Shown here: one piece after another, positions 33,619 to 45,746 of the stretch | Numbering within the stretch: the stretch's first letter is position 1 | Layout: every line of letters starts with the position of its first letter | DNA from: Gnetum montanum | Taxonomy: Eukaryota > Streptophyta > Gnetopsida > Gnetales > Gnetaceae | Reading direction: 5' to 3' | Length of the DNA stretch: 64,000 nt | Assembly: GCA_015680685.1 (NCBI GenBank) | Contig: MNCI01034769.1 | Location: forward strand, 1,181,112-1,245,111 | The notes under the pieces: model-generated | Databases searched by the model: none | What the model was told of the DNA's origin: nothing | Seen by the model: the letters and a program-made list of their open reading frames with translations, nothing else | Position numbers and translations under genes: made by a program

Positions 33619-36245
33619 AAGAGGACATCCAAGGTAAAATCATTTCATGGGAAGGTTGTCAATCCTAATCCAATTAGAAATAGCATGAGTTAGCATCACA
33701 ATGTAGATATGAAATGGCATTTATTTTGAAGGATTCTTGAATGTATTTGATGTAGAGGATGAAGGTGTTAGAGTTACAAGGTAACTAACCACATTAGGTT
33801 GTGAGGGTTTGAGAGGACTGTTGGGTTGAAAAAATGATCATTTCCTAGATCAATTATCCAAATCACTTGGATGGAAGGTTGGTTGTAAATTCATAGCCCT
33901 CGTAACATTTTATTGCTACGGCTGTGGGCGAATTTCATCCTACATGGATGGAGTAAGAGGCAACTAAGTTGAGCGTAGAGGGATGTGTGCAAATAGATGT
34001 AGAGGATGGTATGGATATGGATGCTCCACTCAAGTAGATGATGAATGAGTTTGATGGTACTCTCAAGGTTAATAGTGATGTTGGAATGAGGCATGGTTGG
34101 CCAAACTTCATGGGGAAATGGGTTGATGAACATAGTACGTGTATGGATCTAGTTGCCTATAATGGTATTGTTGTCTTAGTAGTGGCATTTCCCATGATTA
34201 AGGTTTATTTCAGTACTAGTATTGCTCATAAAATTGTGATGGAGCTCCACTTGGTTAGTAAGCTTGATGTTGCCAATGGAACTACCTTGGATTGCCTTTA
34301 GGATAAGGTAACCATCTAGGTGCTTACCTCTTTGATGGTTGAGGATTTAGTGTGTACATCCCAGATTATTGTAAATATGACACCATAAGATAACATTCCT
34401 TCAGATGTTCATATTGACAAATGTCACATCTAACATCATCATCAAAATCTATCTTCATAAGTTCTTCTACTACAACAACTTTGCCCTTACCCTTTTGGTA
34501 GGCATGTTTAGCTTCTTTCCACCTCCTATGGTTGTAATCACTATTCTACTTTTTGGATTCTTTAGCAATCTTCATAGCATTTCAGAATTTTTCATCCAAA
34601 GAGTTCCATGATTTATCAACCTTTTTCAAAATATTAAAAATAGATTTTTGGATAGGCAAAGTTTTCCTATTCACCACCTTGTTAAGTGGTGACTCCTCCT
34701 TATCATAGAATTAGACCTCCCTTTCCTAATGGAAAGGTTCCTATTATATTCTTCTGCACTTTTCCTTTTTCACAACTCACCTTCTTATTTTGCTATCTAT
34801 TCTATCAACCTTTGTATCTGATGAGCTCTTAGATTAGATATTCTCCCTTAGAAATAAATCCCAAGAGTTTGTCTAGTTTCTACTCTAAGCCCATCTATGA
34901 TGTGGTGGAGTTATTTCCTTTGGAAATAACCATGGACAAGGCATCAATATATGAGAGAATAATATCTTCCCATGGTAGCATCCAAGGGTTCATGTGTTCC
35001 CTATTTCTAGCCTTGGATTTTCCTTCTCAGATTGGACACTCTATAGTACGTCTTATATTGATCATTAAATAGCTCAAGCATTGTACTCCATCATCATATA
35101 GATTCTAGCTTCAAGGACCAATACCAACTTTCTATCTCTTTGATGAGTGTCTTGGGGAATAGCTTTAATTTCTACTAGTAATTCTCTATGTTTTGTAAGG
35201 TGTAGGCATCATGAAGGCTTATAGATGGTTTTGCAAATTAGAGTTATATCCTCCCTCAAATCTTGGGATATTATTCATGTCTAAGTGCTTGATCCAACTC
35301 TCTTTAACATGACTAGTTGAGATCTTGACTACCTTTGCAACGTTAAGTATGCTCTATTACCACTTCAATTATTATGGGCTTGCCGATCAATATTATTGCC
35401 TTGCTACCCACCTTCATCATGATTGTTTATTTTGTGTTTTTTTTAGAATTATAAGAATAAGATGCAAATGAAGAGGACAAAGAGGGGGGATAAAAACCAC
35501 CACCATGGTATTTTCCAACTCCCATTCAGTTGTCAAGGCCACATTCATTAGGTTTCTTGTCATCTTGATGCTTGTTTAAGCCTTTGCCTTAACTACTATC
35601 TTTTCTTAAACCTAGTTTGTTGGTAGTGGAATGTAGATTGAGGTTTACACATCCATCACTAGTATTGAGGGGTGGAAAATTTTCATGTTGAAATCCTCTA
35701 GAGAAAGGACCCTCATTATTATTCTGGTTTAGCAGGAACACAAGATTGGTGAACCATTTCCCCTTTGCAAACTCATGTTGCTTCTCCAAGTATCAATGTC
35801 TTTGGTGTTGTGTTTAAATGGGATGGTAGTCCTAATAGTTTTAATCATGCACAATGTACTCCTATTGAAAATCATATATTCCTAACTTCATAAGAGTTTG
35901 AAGTAGCATCATAGGCACAGATTGATTGGGAGACATTACAATTTTATCTTCCATATCATGCCATCATAGTTCTTCATCCTGGTGTAGGATGAAGGTGAAA
36001 TTAGGAACATACTCATCTAAATGAGTATATGCCACCTTGACCTATTGTGGAATCAGTAGCTTAACATCTTTATGCTTGTGAGAAGAAGACATTTTACAAA
36101 TAAATAAAATATCAGTGTGCTTTTATAATTATATAATTTGAAAATGATGTTGACCTTAGGGTTCATTCAACGAGATCAATAATGTTCACTAATCCTAGCT
36201 AGCACATGTTTCAATAAAAAGAGTCCCTAGTAATGGTGCTAAGGA
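33619..36245 (-). pseudogene. Athila-like gag region
   Basis: Weakly preserved capsid sequence on the minus strand between about 36100 and 34800: KESWIKHLDMNNIPRFEGG near 35280 and LFPKTLIKEIESWYWSLKLE near 35130, followed by FNDQYKTYY, matching the Retrotrans_gag pattern (...F..tL...A..Wy..L.......W..l...F). A 66-codon stretch at 35789-35589 is Asn-rich. Many stops. The remainder down to protease shows nothing definite. Confidence 0.5.
36224..36241 (-). other. primer-binding site of the Athila-like element
   Basis: Minus strand TAGCACCATTACTAGGGA, four bases after the 5' LTR end. It differs from the Asp-tRNA type site TGGCGCCGTTGCCGGGGA only by G-to-A and C-to-T changes. Confidence 0.7.
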
Positions 36246-37149
36246 TGAGTGGTGAGGTAACCCTATGCCAAACCATATGAATCACAAAGCATTCATGTGC
36301 AATCTGGTCAAATTCTATGGACTCTATAGTCTCAGGTATAGTAGTTCTCTAGGAAGTGAATAGGGTGTTGAGGACATTCGTTGTCTTCACAACTACACTT
36401 GTGAAGCTTAAGTGTATGGTTTAAGTATAATTAAGGTACATTATTTTTATCATTTTGTGTTGTATGGTTTTGGTACTTGAAATAGATAGGGTAAGGAATA
36501 AATTAATTTAATGTCTTCTTAAATTTAATTGACTAACTATTATGTAACTAGTTCTAACATAAATATCCTATCCCACTTGTCGTACACATCCTAAACATGT
36601 ATAACATTGTTGGGTTACCAAGTGTTAAGCACTACTAGGATTACCAAATGTCATATGCATACTTGAAGAGGTTGTAGTTATGTGTTTAATTAATTACTAT
36701 TTAGCTTATCTCCCTTAATTCCTTAATTAGCTTAATTACTAGAAAACATTTAATAAATAGCTAAAAGAATTAAATGCATAAATGAAATATTTAAGCTATC
36801 CAAAATGCTACAAGGTTTATCAAGAAGCTGGTCTTTATTTCCATACACATTATTGTGCTTAGGTGCAACAATGCTAAAATAAAGATCTGTACACTCAATG
36901 ACCCTTGCTACAGGGACTTGGGAAATATTCTAACTTAATGGTAGAACTACAAGATCTTTGCTACAAATATGATTGAATGATGCCTAAACATGGTGGGTTG
37001 GCACATATTTATAGGTAAGAACAGACCCTATGTCAACGGGGCCACATCAATGCATCAAATGATGTATCAATGGGGCCTAGTTGATAAGGCTTAGTCGACA
37101 AGGCCTAGTCAATGAGGCCGCATCAACATGGCCAATCTATGACTCATCA
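36246..37149 (-). repeat. 5' LTR of the Athila-like element
   Basis: In minus sense TGATGAGTCATAGATTGGCC to CACCACTCA, 904 bp, homologous to 24018-24898. TATAAATA in minus sense at 37006-37013, the same place as in the other LTR. Confidence 0.8.
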
Positions 37150-38100
37150 ATATAGTTGAAAAGTTTCTTTTCAATGAATACACCCAAATCTTCCACTATC
37201 AACATTATTTTGAAAATAGTAGATTGATATCTCTTGCACAAGCTATCCAAAATTTTTAAATTAAAAATTCCATTGAAAATTCTCAAAGTAACTTTTTGTA
37301 CACTAATTATGACAAAAATATGATAGTTATAGCAAAACACTTAATGAGAATATAAAATCTACTAGTTGTATGTCATAATTGATTTGTCACGTTACAACAT
37401 TATTTTGTAACATTACCATAATGCAAACTTAACATATACTCCACTTAATAGGTTATAATCTATGCTAAACAAAGACAAACATGTTAGACTTCACCTATAA
37501 GATCTATTTCTCTTTTTTCTTCACTTAACAACAGAGCAATAGTATGCATACTAATCACACACGCTCTACAAATAAAAATCATAATTTAGGTAGTGCAGAT
37601 CTAGAAGGATGCTTCAAAGAAGAACTCACATAATAGTATACTAACTTCACAATTCATGTTTTACTAGAGAAACTCTCACAAAATCTACTTTATGCTTGTT
37701 TTGAATTTTTAGTTTTATAGTTATTATTTAAACACATCATCAAAGTTTAGCATTCCTTTAAGTTGTATATCAATAAATTTTCTTTGTCCTAACTTGTATG
37801 CATCTTCTTTATTTTTATAGATTGAAAAAAGGATAAAATTAGATCATATCTAAATAGGGAAGGTTGGCAAGACTGATCTTCCCATCTACTAATGAACTAT
37901 GATAGTGGATACCTAGATGAATGCATGCCACTAGTTGCTATAGAAGCTCACTCTTAATAATATAGAGTTTCTATAAGAAACTTTGTCTACAAATCTAGGT
38001 TACATTAATAGAATGTAATATATGAGTATGAATAAATAAAGTCATTAATAAATTATTATGACAAAGTATATGTTAGAATTCAAAACATAAGAAGTGTGAA
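37150..38100. other. AT-rich flank without recognisable genes
   Basis: Right of the Athila-like element. Short A/T-rich runs on both strands; nothing recognised. Confidence 0.45.
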
Positions 38101-38103
38101 AAA

Positions 38104-38640
38104 TAATTAGTGGTTGTGGCCATTTTACAAATTTGGATATTCATGTTTTTGTTATGAAATTGATATTGTTCCATTTAATATAGCTACTAATGCATGATTT
38201 AAGTAGTGGATAGATTTTGATCATAATCCATATTTAATGATAGAAAATTCTTCCTCTTTTGTTCAAGGTAAAAATCATGGTGATTGTTTTTTCTATATAT
38301 ATCCTAGAGTTAGAAATATATACATAGATAGATTTGGTTGAACAAACATGAGTTATTGCTTATTATCCAATATAGAAAGAAGACCTGTAACTTGTAGTCT
38401 GTCAGTGTTTGCTTTCTATCAAATAGTGTATACAACAAACAAGTGGGATATAAGTTACTTTTGGAAAAACAATACGTAGGCTGATAACAAAACTTTTCTT
38501 TTTACATATGTTTTTTGCATATTGAATATTCAACTTAATGGTAGACTAACATTGGAAGACCTACAACATCTGCTCCATCAAGTCTTGTTAGCAAGTTCTT
38601 ATGTTGGAGATTCTTATTATGATGAAGATCCATAAACTTT
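38104..38640 (+). pseudogene. unidentified coding-like stretch
   Basis: One plus-strand frame stays open for runs of 20-60 codons with only about five stops in 180 codons, in sequence that is otherwise stop-dense: CYEIDIVPFNIATNA, IENSSSFVQGKNHGDCFFYI, NMSYCLLSNIERRPVTCSLS, LNIQLNGRLTLEDLQHLLHQ, then VLLASSYVGDSYYDEDP. The composition is rich in Tyr, Phe, Cys and Ile. I do not recognise the family. It may be an exon of a dead host gene or part of an unknown element. Confidence 0.4.
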
Positions 38641-39399
38641 AGTAGATATTCTATCTTGTAATGTTAATAAAATGAGTTTTCCTTTTTCTTTATGATTATA
38701 TTCTATTTGTAATACTTACACTTGCTTCATGTGATACTACATATGCTTAATGAATAAGGACAACATATTATTTTTTTGTGAGGATTACTGATAAAAAATA
38801 CACAATTATTTACATTAGCAATGATATAATTACATCAACTACTAAGAAAATACTCACTGTTTCTTATTAATAAATTTTTTTCTTTTGTTAATATCTTTAA
38901 GGTACATTCACAACTACTTATAGTCCCATTTGACATATCTTCAGCCACAATATTTGCTTAAAATCCAAGTTGTTATCCTTTCATTCTTAAAAAATATTTT
39001 CTTCAACTAGAATATTTTTTTAAAAATCTAAGCTATTGTCCCTTCATTCTTGGAAAACATTATTAGATGCATAACTAAGATTAAAACAAATTTAGGAAAA
39101 AATAAAAAAAAATATATGTAACGTATCAATAATATTTTCAAAGCAGAAACTTACATATTAACTTTCTTGGACACGTCTCTCCAAACTCTTGCCTGGATCC
39201 ATCTATTCCACATCCATACTCAATTTTTATCACAAAGTTTGCAGCAAAACAAATTTTTATCATACCTTGCACAACATATGCTAGCATAACATAGAGATAG
39301 ATATGAAACAAAATTTAAATGCTCATATTATTCACACTGAATTCTAAGAACTTAGAGATACAAGCAGAGAAGGGACTAAGGGATGCTTGGATGCAAAAT
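38641..39399. other. AT-rich spacer
   Basis: No gene recognised. Two related copies of AAAATCYAAGYTRTTRTCC with CTTCATTCTT-like tails lie near 38960 and 39028, a short local duplication. Confidence 0.4.
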
Positions 39400-39455
39400 G
39401 CTCAAATTCTTTGTAACTAATTTCAATCAATGCCTCTTAGTCTACTAGGGGTATG

Positions 39456-39463
39456 TTTATATA
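39456..39463 (-). promoter_or_regulatory. candidate pregenomic-type TATA box of the pararetrovirus remnant
   Basis: TATATAAA on the minus strand, downstream of the polymerase region, where caulimovirids have the promoter for the full-length transcript. A 57-bp tandem repeat lies just upstream of it in minus sense. Confidence 0.45.
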
Positions 39464-39491
39464 GGAGAGGAGACTACCTCTTGACTCTTCC

Positions 39492-39605
39492 TAATGCCAT
39501 CAAACTCACACCATAATATCTTAGTGGATGACACCTAAATAGTAGAGCTAATGCCATCCAACTCACATAACACTATCTTCGTGGATGATACCTAAAAAGT
39601 AGAGA
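39492..39605. repeat. 57-bp tandem duplication upstream of the TATA box
   Basis: TAATGCCATCAAACTCACA at 39492 and TAATGCCATCCAACTCACA at 39549 begin two copies ending AAATAGTAGAGC / AAAAAGTAGAGA. Such duplications are common in viral promoter enhancers; here that is inference. Confidence 0.65.
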
Positions 39606-39769
39606 GATAATATTAGCATCGTATCTTTACACTATGCTTCTACATAATTTACAATAGTGGCCAACATATGGTTGACACCTTTACTAATCATCTAAAGAAT
39701 TATAATGCTCCATGAATCCTTCCTGTTCACTTGGTGGAGTTCCTGTTCTTAGAGAGAGAGACACTCTAA

Positions 39770-40559
39770 GAAGATAATTTGTCACTTCATGTCTACCATG
39801 ATAAGCATCATGTATGATTCTTGAATCTATCATCTACCGATTTAGAGTCCTAGGAGTAACTTCATATTGTTTACAATATTCTTTGATTTCACAAGGATTA
39901 CCAATGTAGACATCTTGGTGAAAAGCTTCTTCCCATCGTTGACTCTAATTAACTATTTTACTAATAAGAGATATTAAGAAATAATGAGGAACATCTTGAT
40001 ATTTAGAGTACCAATTCCTAGCATAATAGTGACCATAATACCAATAATCGCCATGATGATTATTCCTCTAGTAGAAGAGATGCATAGGATAAGAATCAGG
40101 ATAAAAGATTAGAGAGTGGCCACACTTTCCCCACCATTTCTAGAATAGATCATCAAGGATAAAACTACCCCTTGGATTACTGTCAATATTATAGACATGG
40201 TACGTAGGGATTGGTAATAGGGCCATTTGAACATATTTTTAGGGGTTTGCGTACTAAAATCAAGCTAGCAGAGTTTAATAAAAGTGACAATAGGAATATT
40301 TGATAAACTTTCAAGATGTTAAACAAATTGGATTTTTCTAATTAGAGAAGAGGAAGTGTATTCAAATAAAAATGCAACAAGGTTTTCAAAATTCTCTAAA
40401 TTTTTAGTCTTAATTTACTGCTATTCAAGAAGAGACATGTATGATTCCATGGTCCTGCAAGATAAATCAATTAGGATGATCTAAGACTCCAAACATTAAC
40501 TATTAATAAATCTATTTACAAAATAAATAAAACAAAAAAGGTTAATGAGTGAGATGCTA
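39770..40559 (-). pseudogene. coding-like extension after pararetroviral RNase H
   Basis: Minus-strand frame with few stops, rich in Tyr, His and Trp. Phrases include NPRGSFILDDLF, KWWGKCGHSLIFYPDSYPM and YQDVPHYFLISLI. It lies where the end of the polymerase protein or the next viral ORF would be. I do not recognise a domain. Confidence 0.4.
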
Positions 40560-41909
40560 TTTTTGGGTCAAGAAGTCAGCTAAACTATTCTTCTTACCAT
40601 CTATATATTTATTACTAAAATCAAAATTAGCTAGATATAAATCTCATCTAATTAATCTAGTATGAGAAACTTTATTAAGAGCTCTGGAACTCAAATGTTT
40701 ATCAAAATTATTAAGATCGCTTTTAATAATGAAATAGACATTTTAAAGAAATAATATAAATTTTTCAATACCCTTAATAATAGTTAATAGTTCTTTTTGG
40801 ATGCTATGGTAATTTAGTTATGCATTAGAAAATTTTTCTAAAGCGTACCTACAAATGCTAATCACATTATCTTTCTATTCGTTTAATGTAGCTTCCTAGA
40901 TTTTTGAAGAGGCATCAATCTCCAGGATTAATGTATCATCAATAGGTAGTTGCAATGTTGGGAGAGTTTTACATTGATTTTTATTCTGAATAATAGTGTT
41001 TGTATGTTGTTTTGTACAAGGAGGAGAGTTTTGTCTAAGTTCTTCATTCAACAACTTTATGCCCTTGGCAAGATTCTTGTAAAACCCTGATACATAGTTT
41101 ACACATCCTAAGAATTGTTGTAACTAGGTTTTATCTTTAATTTCATCAGGAAATTTCCTTATGGATTCGAGGATGTGGTCTTGCAATGTGATTGTACCTT
41201 GGATGATCTTTAAACCCAAAAATTCTATAGAATCTTTTGCAAGTTGCATCTTCATGGGAGATAGCACTAGTCCATGTTCATCCACTATTTTCTTAAACAT
41301 CTCTAGGTGTTCTAGATGTTGCTTTGGGTTTTTACTCATGAATAAAATATCATCTATGTAAACCATAATAAAAGGATGCTTACTAAAAATCTAGTTCACA
41401 CAATTCTAAAAGATAGATGATGCATTTTTTATTCCAAAAGGTAAGACTATCCATTAGTACAATTCTCTGGGGATGATGAAAGAAATTTTCCACCAATCTT
41501 GTAATTCTACCTAGATTTGCTAGAAATTAGATTTTAAATCAAACTTTGAATATATATTTGTGTGGATGAGTCTTTGAAATAAATCATCCTTATTGGGAAT
41601 AGGATGCTAGACTAGTTTTATGAGGTTATTTAGTGGTTCATAATGGATCACTAACATCTTCTTACCTTGTACCTATTTTGCTCTTTTGTTTACATAAAAA
41701 GCTGCATAGGCAAACATGCTAGTGTTTGGTTGTATTAGCTTTTTACTTAGGAGTGTTTGAATTTCTTCATTACACTCTTTCTTTAAGCTTGGTGACATTT
41801 CTATATGAAGTGCTTTTTCTTTTACCTTGATGTTATCTCTAAATTCAATTTTGCACCTATGTTCTTTTTTATGGCTAAAGATTGTAGGATCTTCGTTGGC
41901 TAGAGTCAT
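40560..41909 (-). pseudogene. pararetroviral reverse transcriptase and RNase H
   Basis: Minus strand. The start of RT is seen at 41909-41673, ending in a conserved FAYAAFYVNKRAK block; the palm with the catalytic YIDD box lies in the open stretch 41366-41124, followed by the caulimovirid connection (TLQDHILESIRKFPDEIKD). RNase H follows, with an EIDAS strand near 40900 and the NSLADFLT end near 40565. About ten stops and at least one frameshift separate these pieces. The enzyme would copy viral RNA to DNA. The remnant is inactive. Confidence 0.75.
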
Positions 41910-42046
41910 GACTTATTCTTTCATTTAATTAAATTCATTTTCTAATTTTTTGATACTACTTATAATCCATTGAGTTTTTATGGGTTTTCTCTATTCTCCT
42001 ACTTAGAATCTACTCTTATAAAGATTTTTTCTATTCAATCTTTCTC

Positions 42047-42418
42047 CTATAATATGTAAGATCTTCCTATCATGTATGGTTCTATGTCTTGGAGGTTGTT
42101 AGTCCCTATGAGAAAATGATAACATATTATCTCATAGTGGCATGCTGTTAATTTCAAGACTTTTCCTTGGGATGTCCTGATAGGAATTGTAGCTTTATAT
42201 TCTAGAGCTACCTTTTGGGAATTAAATTTTACATATGACTTTTTCTTTTTCTTCCAAAAGCAAGCAAGTATTATGTTCCATTTGGCAAGAGAGACTTTAG
42301 CTCCTTTGTCTATAAGGGCATCTATAGGATATGGTTTATAACAATCAAACATTATGAAGAATGTACAAATGGAAAGATTAGTAATTATATTATTGTTATT
42401 TACTAAGTTAGTAGGCAT
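42047..42418 (-). pseudogene. pararetroviral aspartic protease domain
   Basis: A 123-codon open frame on the minus strand. The active-site region reads DALIDKGAKVSLAKWNI, with Lys where the family has Thr in the Asp-Thr-Gly triad; the later flap and hydrophobic strands (LKLTACHYEI, HFLIGTNNLQ) fit. It sits directly upstream of RT as in caulimovirids. Function would be cleavage of the viral polyprotein. Confidence 0.6.
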
Positions 42419-44593
42419 GACCAGTGTTTCTTCTTGGTACTATTGTCTCTGATAACTTTCTCCTATTTTTATAAGTTTAGAGAGTTCTTGAGTGACCCAC
42501 TATATGTATTTTCTTAGTTGAGCTATTTGTTGAGTTCTCATGAGAGACTCATCTAACAGAGGTATATCTTATAAGTTGGTTCTTCACTTTTAGATGTGTC
42601 TTTTATATTTGGTTATGTAGTTTCTTTTGATTCACTCTCTAGTTCTTTCTGTGTATTATGATACTTAAACTAACTTTCTTCTATTAAAAATCAATGCTCT
42701 TCTAATTCTTTCTTTTTCTTAGTTATTTTACATTTCAAAGAAATTATTGTATTTATATTATCAATGGAAGCTTGAACTAATTATTTTTCTATCCTAACTA
42801 TTTGTTTTACTATTTTATAAGTGGGATCTCTTTCTATCAGATCTATATCTATTGTGTCTAAAGGTCTTTCAGATGGGTCTAGTTCTTCTTCACTAAATTT
42901 GGATGAGGTTTCTATAAGTCTAGATCTAGGAGTTTCTAAATGCCTAAAAGATCATCTACTTGAGTTTTGTCTATTCATATGGCAGAAAAATACATCAACA
43001 TCGATAGTATTTACTACATCTCCGCCCTCTTCAAAAGGTGTGAATGTTGGATTTGAGTCAAAGACATAATAATCAAAATATTCATAAGATTCAATGTAAA
43101 CATCTCCTGGAGAGAATGGGATGGATGAATCAAAGATAATATCATAATACTTCTTTTAAATGTTTGCATCAATTTGATTCCACCATCTTCTTAGATTACC
43201 TACAAAATTGAATACATAAGTTTGTATAGCATGTTTAGAATATTTTTTATCTAGTATTATTTTTCAATCAAGTAAACCATCTATTCTATCTAAGACTATT
43301 TTTCTTTCTTGTACAGATAATTCAACCATTCTAAACTTAGGATCCTTTTCACTAATCATTCTAGAGGAGACTTGTGGATATACCTCAAGTGCTTCGACAT
43401 ACATCTAAGGATTTCTAAGTAATTCATCCTCATCTGAATCAAGCTTGGTGGTTCTTTGGTCATCAAAACCTATAACCATAGCTTGCAAAGATCCTTCATT
43501 AACATTAATCTTAGATTTTCCTTTAGCCTTTGTTGTGGATTTATTCTTATATTTGGATAAAGTAGAATAAGTGTTTGTACCATATTCTAGGACTCCAAGT
43601 TTAGGAAGTTATAAGGTTGATTTAGGGACCCATTTTTTTTGGATACTTTTTACTCATTCTTTAGTTTTCAGAGTAGCTTGATAAGTTATATAATTTTGAC
43701 CTATTGTTATACCTAACTGCTCATTTGCCTAGTTTAGCATTTTTATAGTATCCATGGGTGGATCTATAGTTAATTTTTGGTATAACTAGTGAGATATTTC
43801 TTTTTTGAATCACAACACTATTTACTTTCACATGATAGGGATCTATCTTAGTGTTCATGCTAATTTTTAATAAGGCATTACATTCTGCATAGTGGTATTG
43901 ATGATCATATCTTACTGTAGAAGGATGTGAACAATCTATTATAGTTTGAGGTTGAGTTACCATTTTTGAGTCTGAGTCAAATTCAAATTCTAAGATAATA
44001 TGTTTTCCTTTTGGATCTAATTATTTTTGGGGTGTTTTCTTAGATTTTTCTATTCTAGAGGAAGAGCCAATTAGTTTGCTCACATTCATAGTGATTCCTA
44101 AGTCCTTGAAGACTCTTTTCATTGTGGATTCTAAGTCTTCAGATTCAGGGATTGGCTTAGGTTGGGACTTAGAGATTTGAATAGATCTTCTAGTAGGTAA
44201 CAAGTTAGCAGGATTGTTAATAGGAGGCAAGATCCTATTATGGCTTGTCTCACCTTCTTCTGATAAATAGAAAGGATCTTTTTCTGAGAATTTTGGGGTC
44301 TTGAGATGAACCCAGTAATATTTTTTTCCAAGATTGGATTTATATCATTTTGGAATAACATGGTCATAAAATTCATCTATGGTATCATCTAGTTGAGAAT
44401 ACAATGTATGGATGGGTAAGTCTTCTATGTTGATTATAGATCCATACTCTATATTCGTTGTTCTTACTGATATAAATTGATCTCTAAAGGGTAAAAGTAT
44501 TTTTATGCTTCCACTTTGAAATAACTTAAAAACTAATCTAGTACCTATTATTGCATACACACTACCTTGTGTTGGCAACCGTTTGGGACACAA
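42419..44593 (-). pseudogene. upstream part of the pararetrovirus remnant (movement/coat region)
   Basis: Several minus-strand open stretches (44593-44345, 44376-44131, 43963-43721) with coding-like composition and a lysine-rich, coiled-coil-prone part near 42700. The stretch 44593-44345 (with VFKLFQSGSIKILLPF) may belong to a movement-protein-like region by position, but I cannot confirm it, and no coat-protein zinc knuckle was found. Confidence 0.35.
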
Positions 44594-45558
44594 CTGCCAA
44601 CAAGAGTCCTCGAACAGGATTTAGGTGCTTGCTGGTCTCTGGCAACACCAAGGCCCAGATACCTCCAAATAGACTTAGTAGTTAATGTGAGTATGTGTGT
44701 GTCCTATTGTGGTATGTGGTTGTGAAAAAATAAAATGATTGCGTTGTGTGTAAACTACAAATGACTTATCTTAAAGAGATTTAGCCAACTTTGCCAAGTA
44801 CTGTGAGTTGTTGAGAGTTCCTATTTTGTTCAATTACCTAGTCTACGCAGTCCTTATAATACCTACTTGTAACAAATAAATTTTTGCAAAAAAATTTAAG
44901 CACAACTCCGCAAATCTACTTCTAATTTTCCCTAGAGAAAGAGATAGTTCCACAAGAAAACTAGAAATAGAGCAAGATTCAATGGAAATAGACAGAAAAG
45001 AAAGCAGATTTGTGTTAAGACCTCAAATGTTTAAAGAAGGTAAAATGATACGAGTAAACACTTCGCAATAAAGTTATCCCAAATTCAATAACTACGAATT
45101 TTTCAAACTTACAAGGTTCAAATAAGAAATTTCTTCAAGACAATCCTACTATGCTACCAAAAAATTGCTGCGTAAACTATCATGTACGAGACTCCATTTT
45201 GGCTAGATAATGGATGTCAACAATTGCATTCAGTAGAACCTTCAAAAGACTTGAAAATTTTTTATTGAAATACCACGGAGATTCACTTTAAAGATAAAAG
45301 AAGCTATTCTAGTCCTATCAAAATACCAAAGATTTTCTGAACCCTCTTGACTATTGAATTTTTCAATGACTTAACTACAAGCAGAGGCACTCTTACAACA
45401 ATCTCAATAGTAGCTCTTATACATTGCACAATAATAAAATTTACTACTAAAATGCTCTTAAGGCTTTCAAACACAAGCACTTCTATGGAAAAATTTTAAT
45501 AGAAATCTTCTATTATGCAACAAGAAACAATAAGAGCAATCTAAAAATCCCAAAATTA
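44594..45558. other. spacer without recognisable genes
   Basis: Begins with an inverted repeat TGTTGGCA (44570-44577) / TGCCAACA (44595-44602). Otherwise AT-rich non-coding sequence up to the assembly gap. Confidence 0.4.
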
Positions 45559-45746
45559 NNNNNNNNNNNNNNNNNNNNNNNNNNNNNNNNNNNNNNNNNN
45601 NNNNNNNNNNNNNNNNNNNNNNNNNNNNNNNNNNNNNNNNNNNNNNNNNNNNNNNNNNNNNNNNNNNNNNNNNNNNNNNNNNNNNNNNNNNNNNNNNNNN
45701 NNNNNNNNNNNNNNNNNNNNNNNNNNNNNNNNNNNNNNNNNNNNNN
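45559..45746. other. assembly gap (188 N)
   Basis: A run of N from 45559 to 45746. Nothing can be said about its content. Confidence 1.

Larger units (their letters stand above)
24018..37149 (-). mobile_element. Athila-like Ty3/gypsy retrotransposon on the minus strand
   Basis: Two direct repeats of about 0.9 kb (24018-24898 and 36246-37149) bound 11.3 kb. In minus sense the order is 5' LTR, primer site, gag (about 36100-34800), protease (33618-33262), RT-RNaseH-integrase (33261-30120) and a long 3' region (30119-24899). Athila-type signatures are the RT blocks KDHFSFPFVDQLLD and NFLDGYSGYNQIQI, the primer site resembling Asp tRNA, and a large region between pol and 3' LTR. All coding parts are heavily broken. 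A near-match target duplication TATAT/TATAC is possible but not convincing. Confidence 0.8.
39400..44593 (-). other. endogenous pararetrovirus remnant (Caulimoviridae-like)
   Basis: On the minus strand lie, in order, a poorly preserved upstream coding region (44593-42419), an aspartic-protease domain (42418-42047), RT and RNase H (41909-40560), a further coding-like segment (to about 39770), and an intergenic region with a TATA box (39463). There are no LTRs. The order and the RT type (a 'LQ.HI...I.FPD' block after the palm) fit Caulimoviridae integrated long ago. Frames are broken by many stops; no part is intact. Genus cannot be told from this. Confidence 0.7.
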
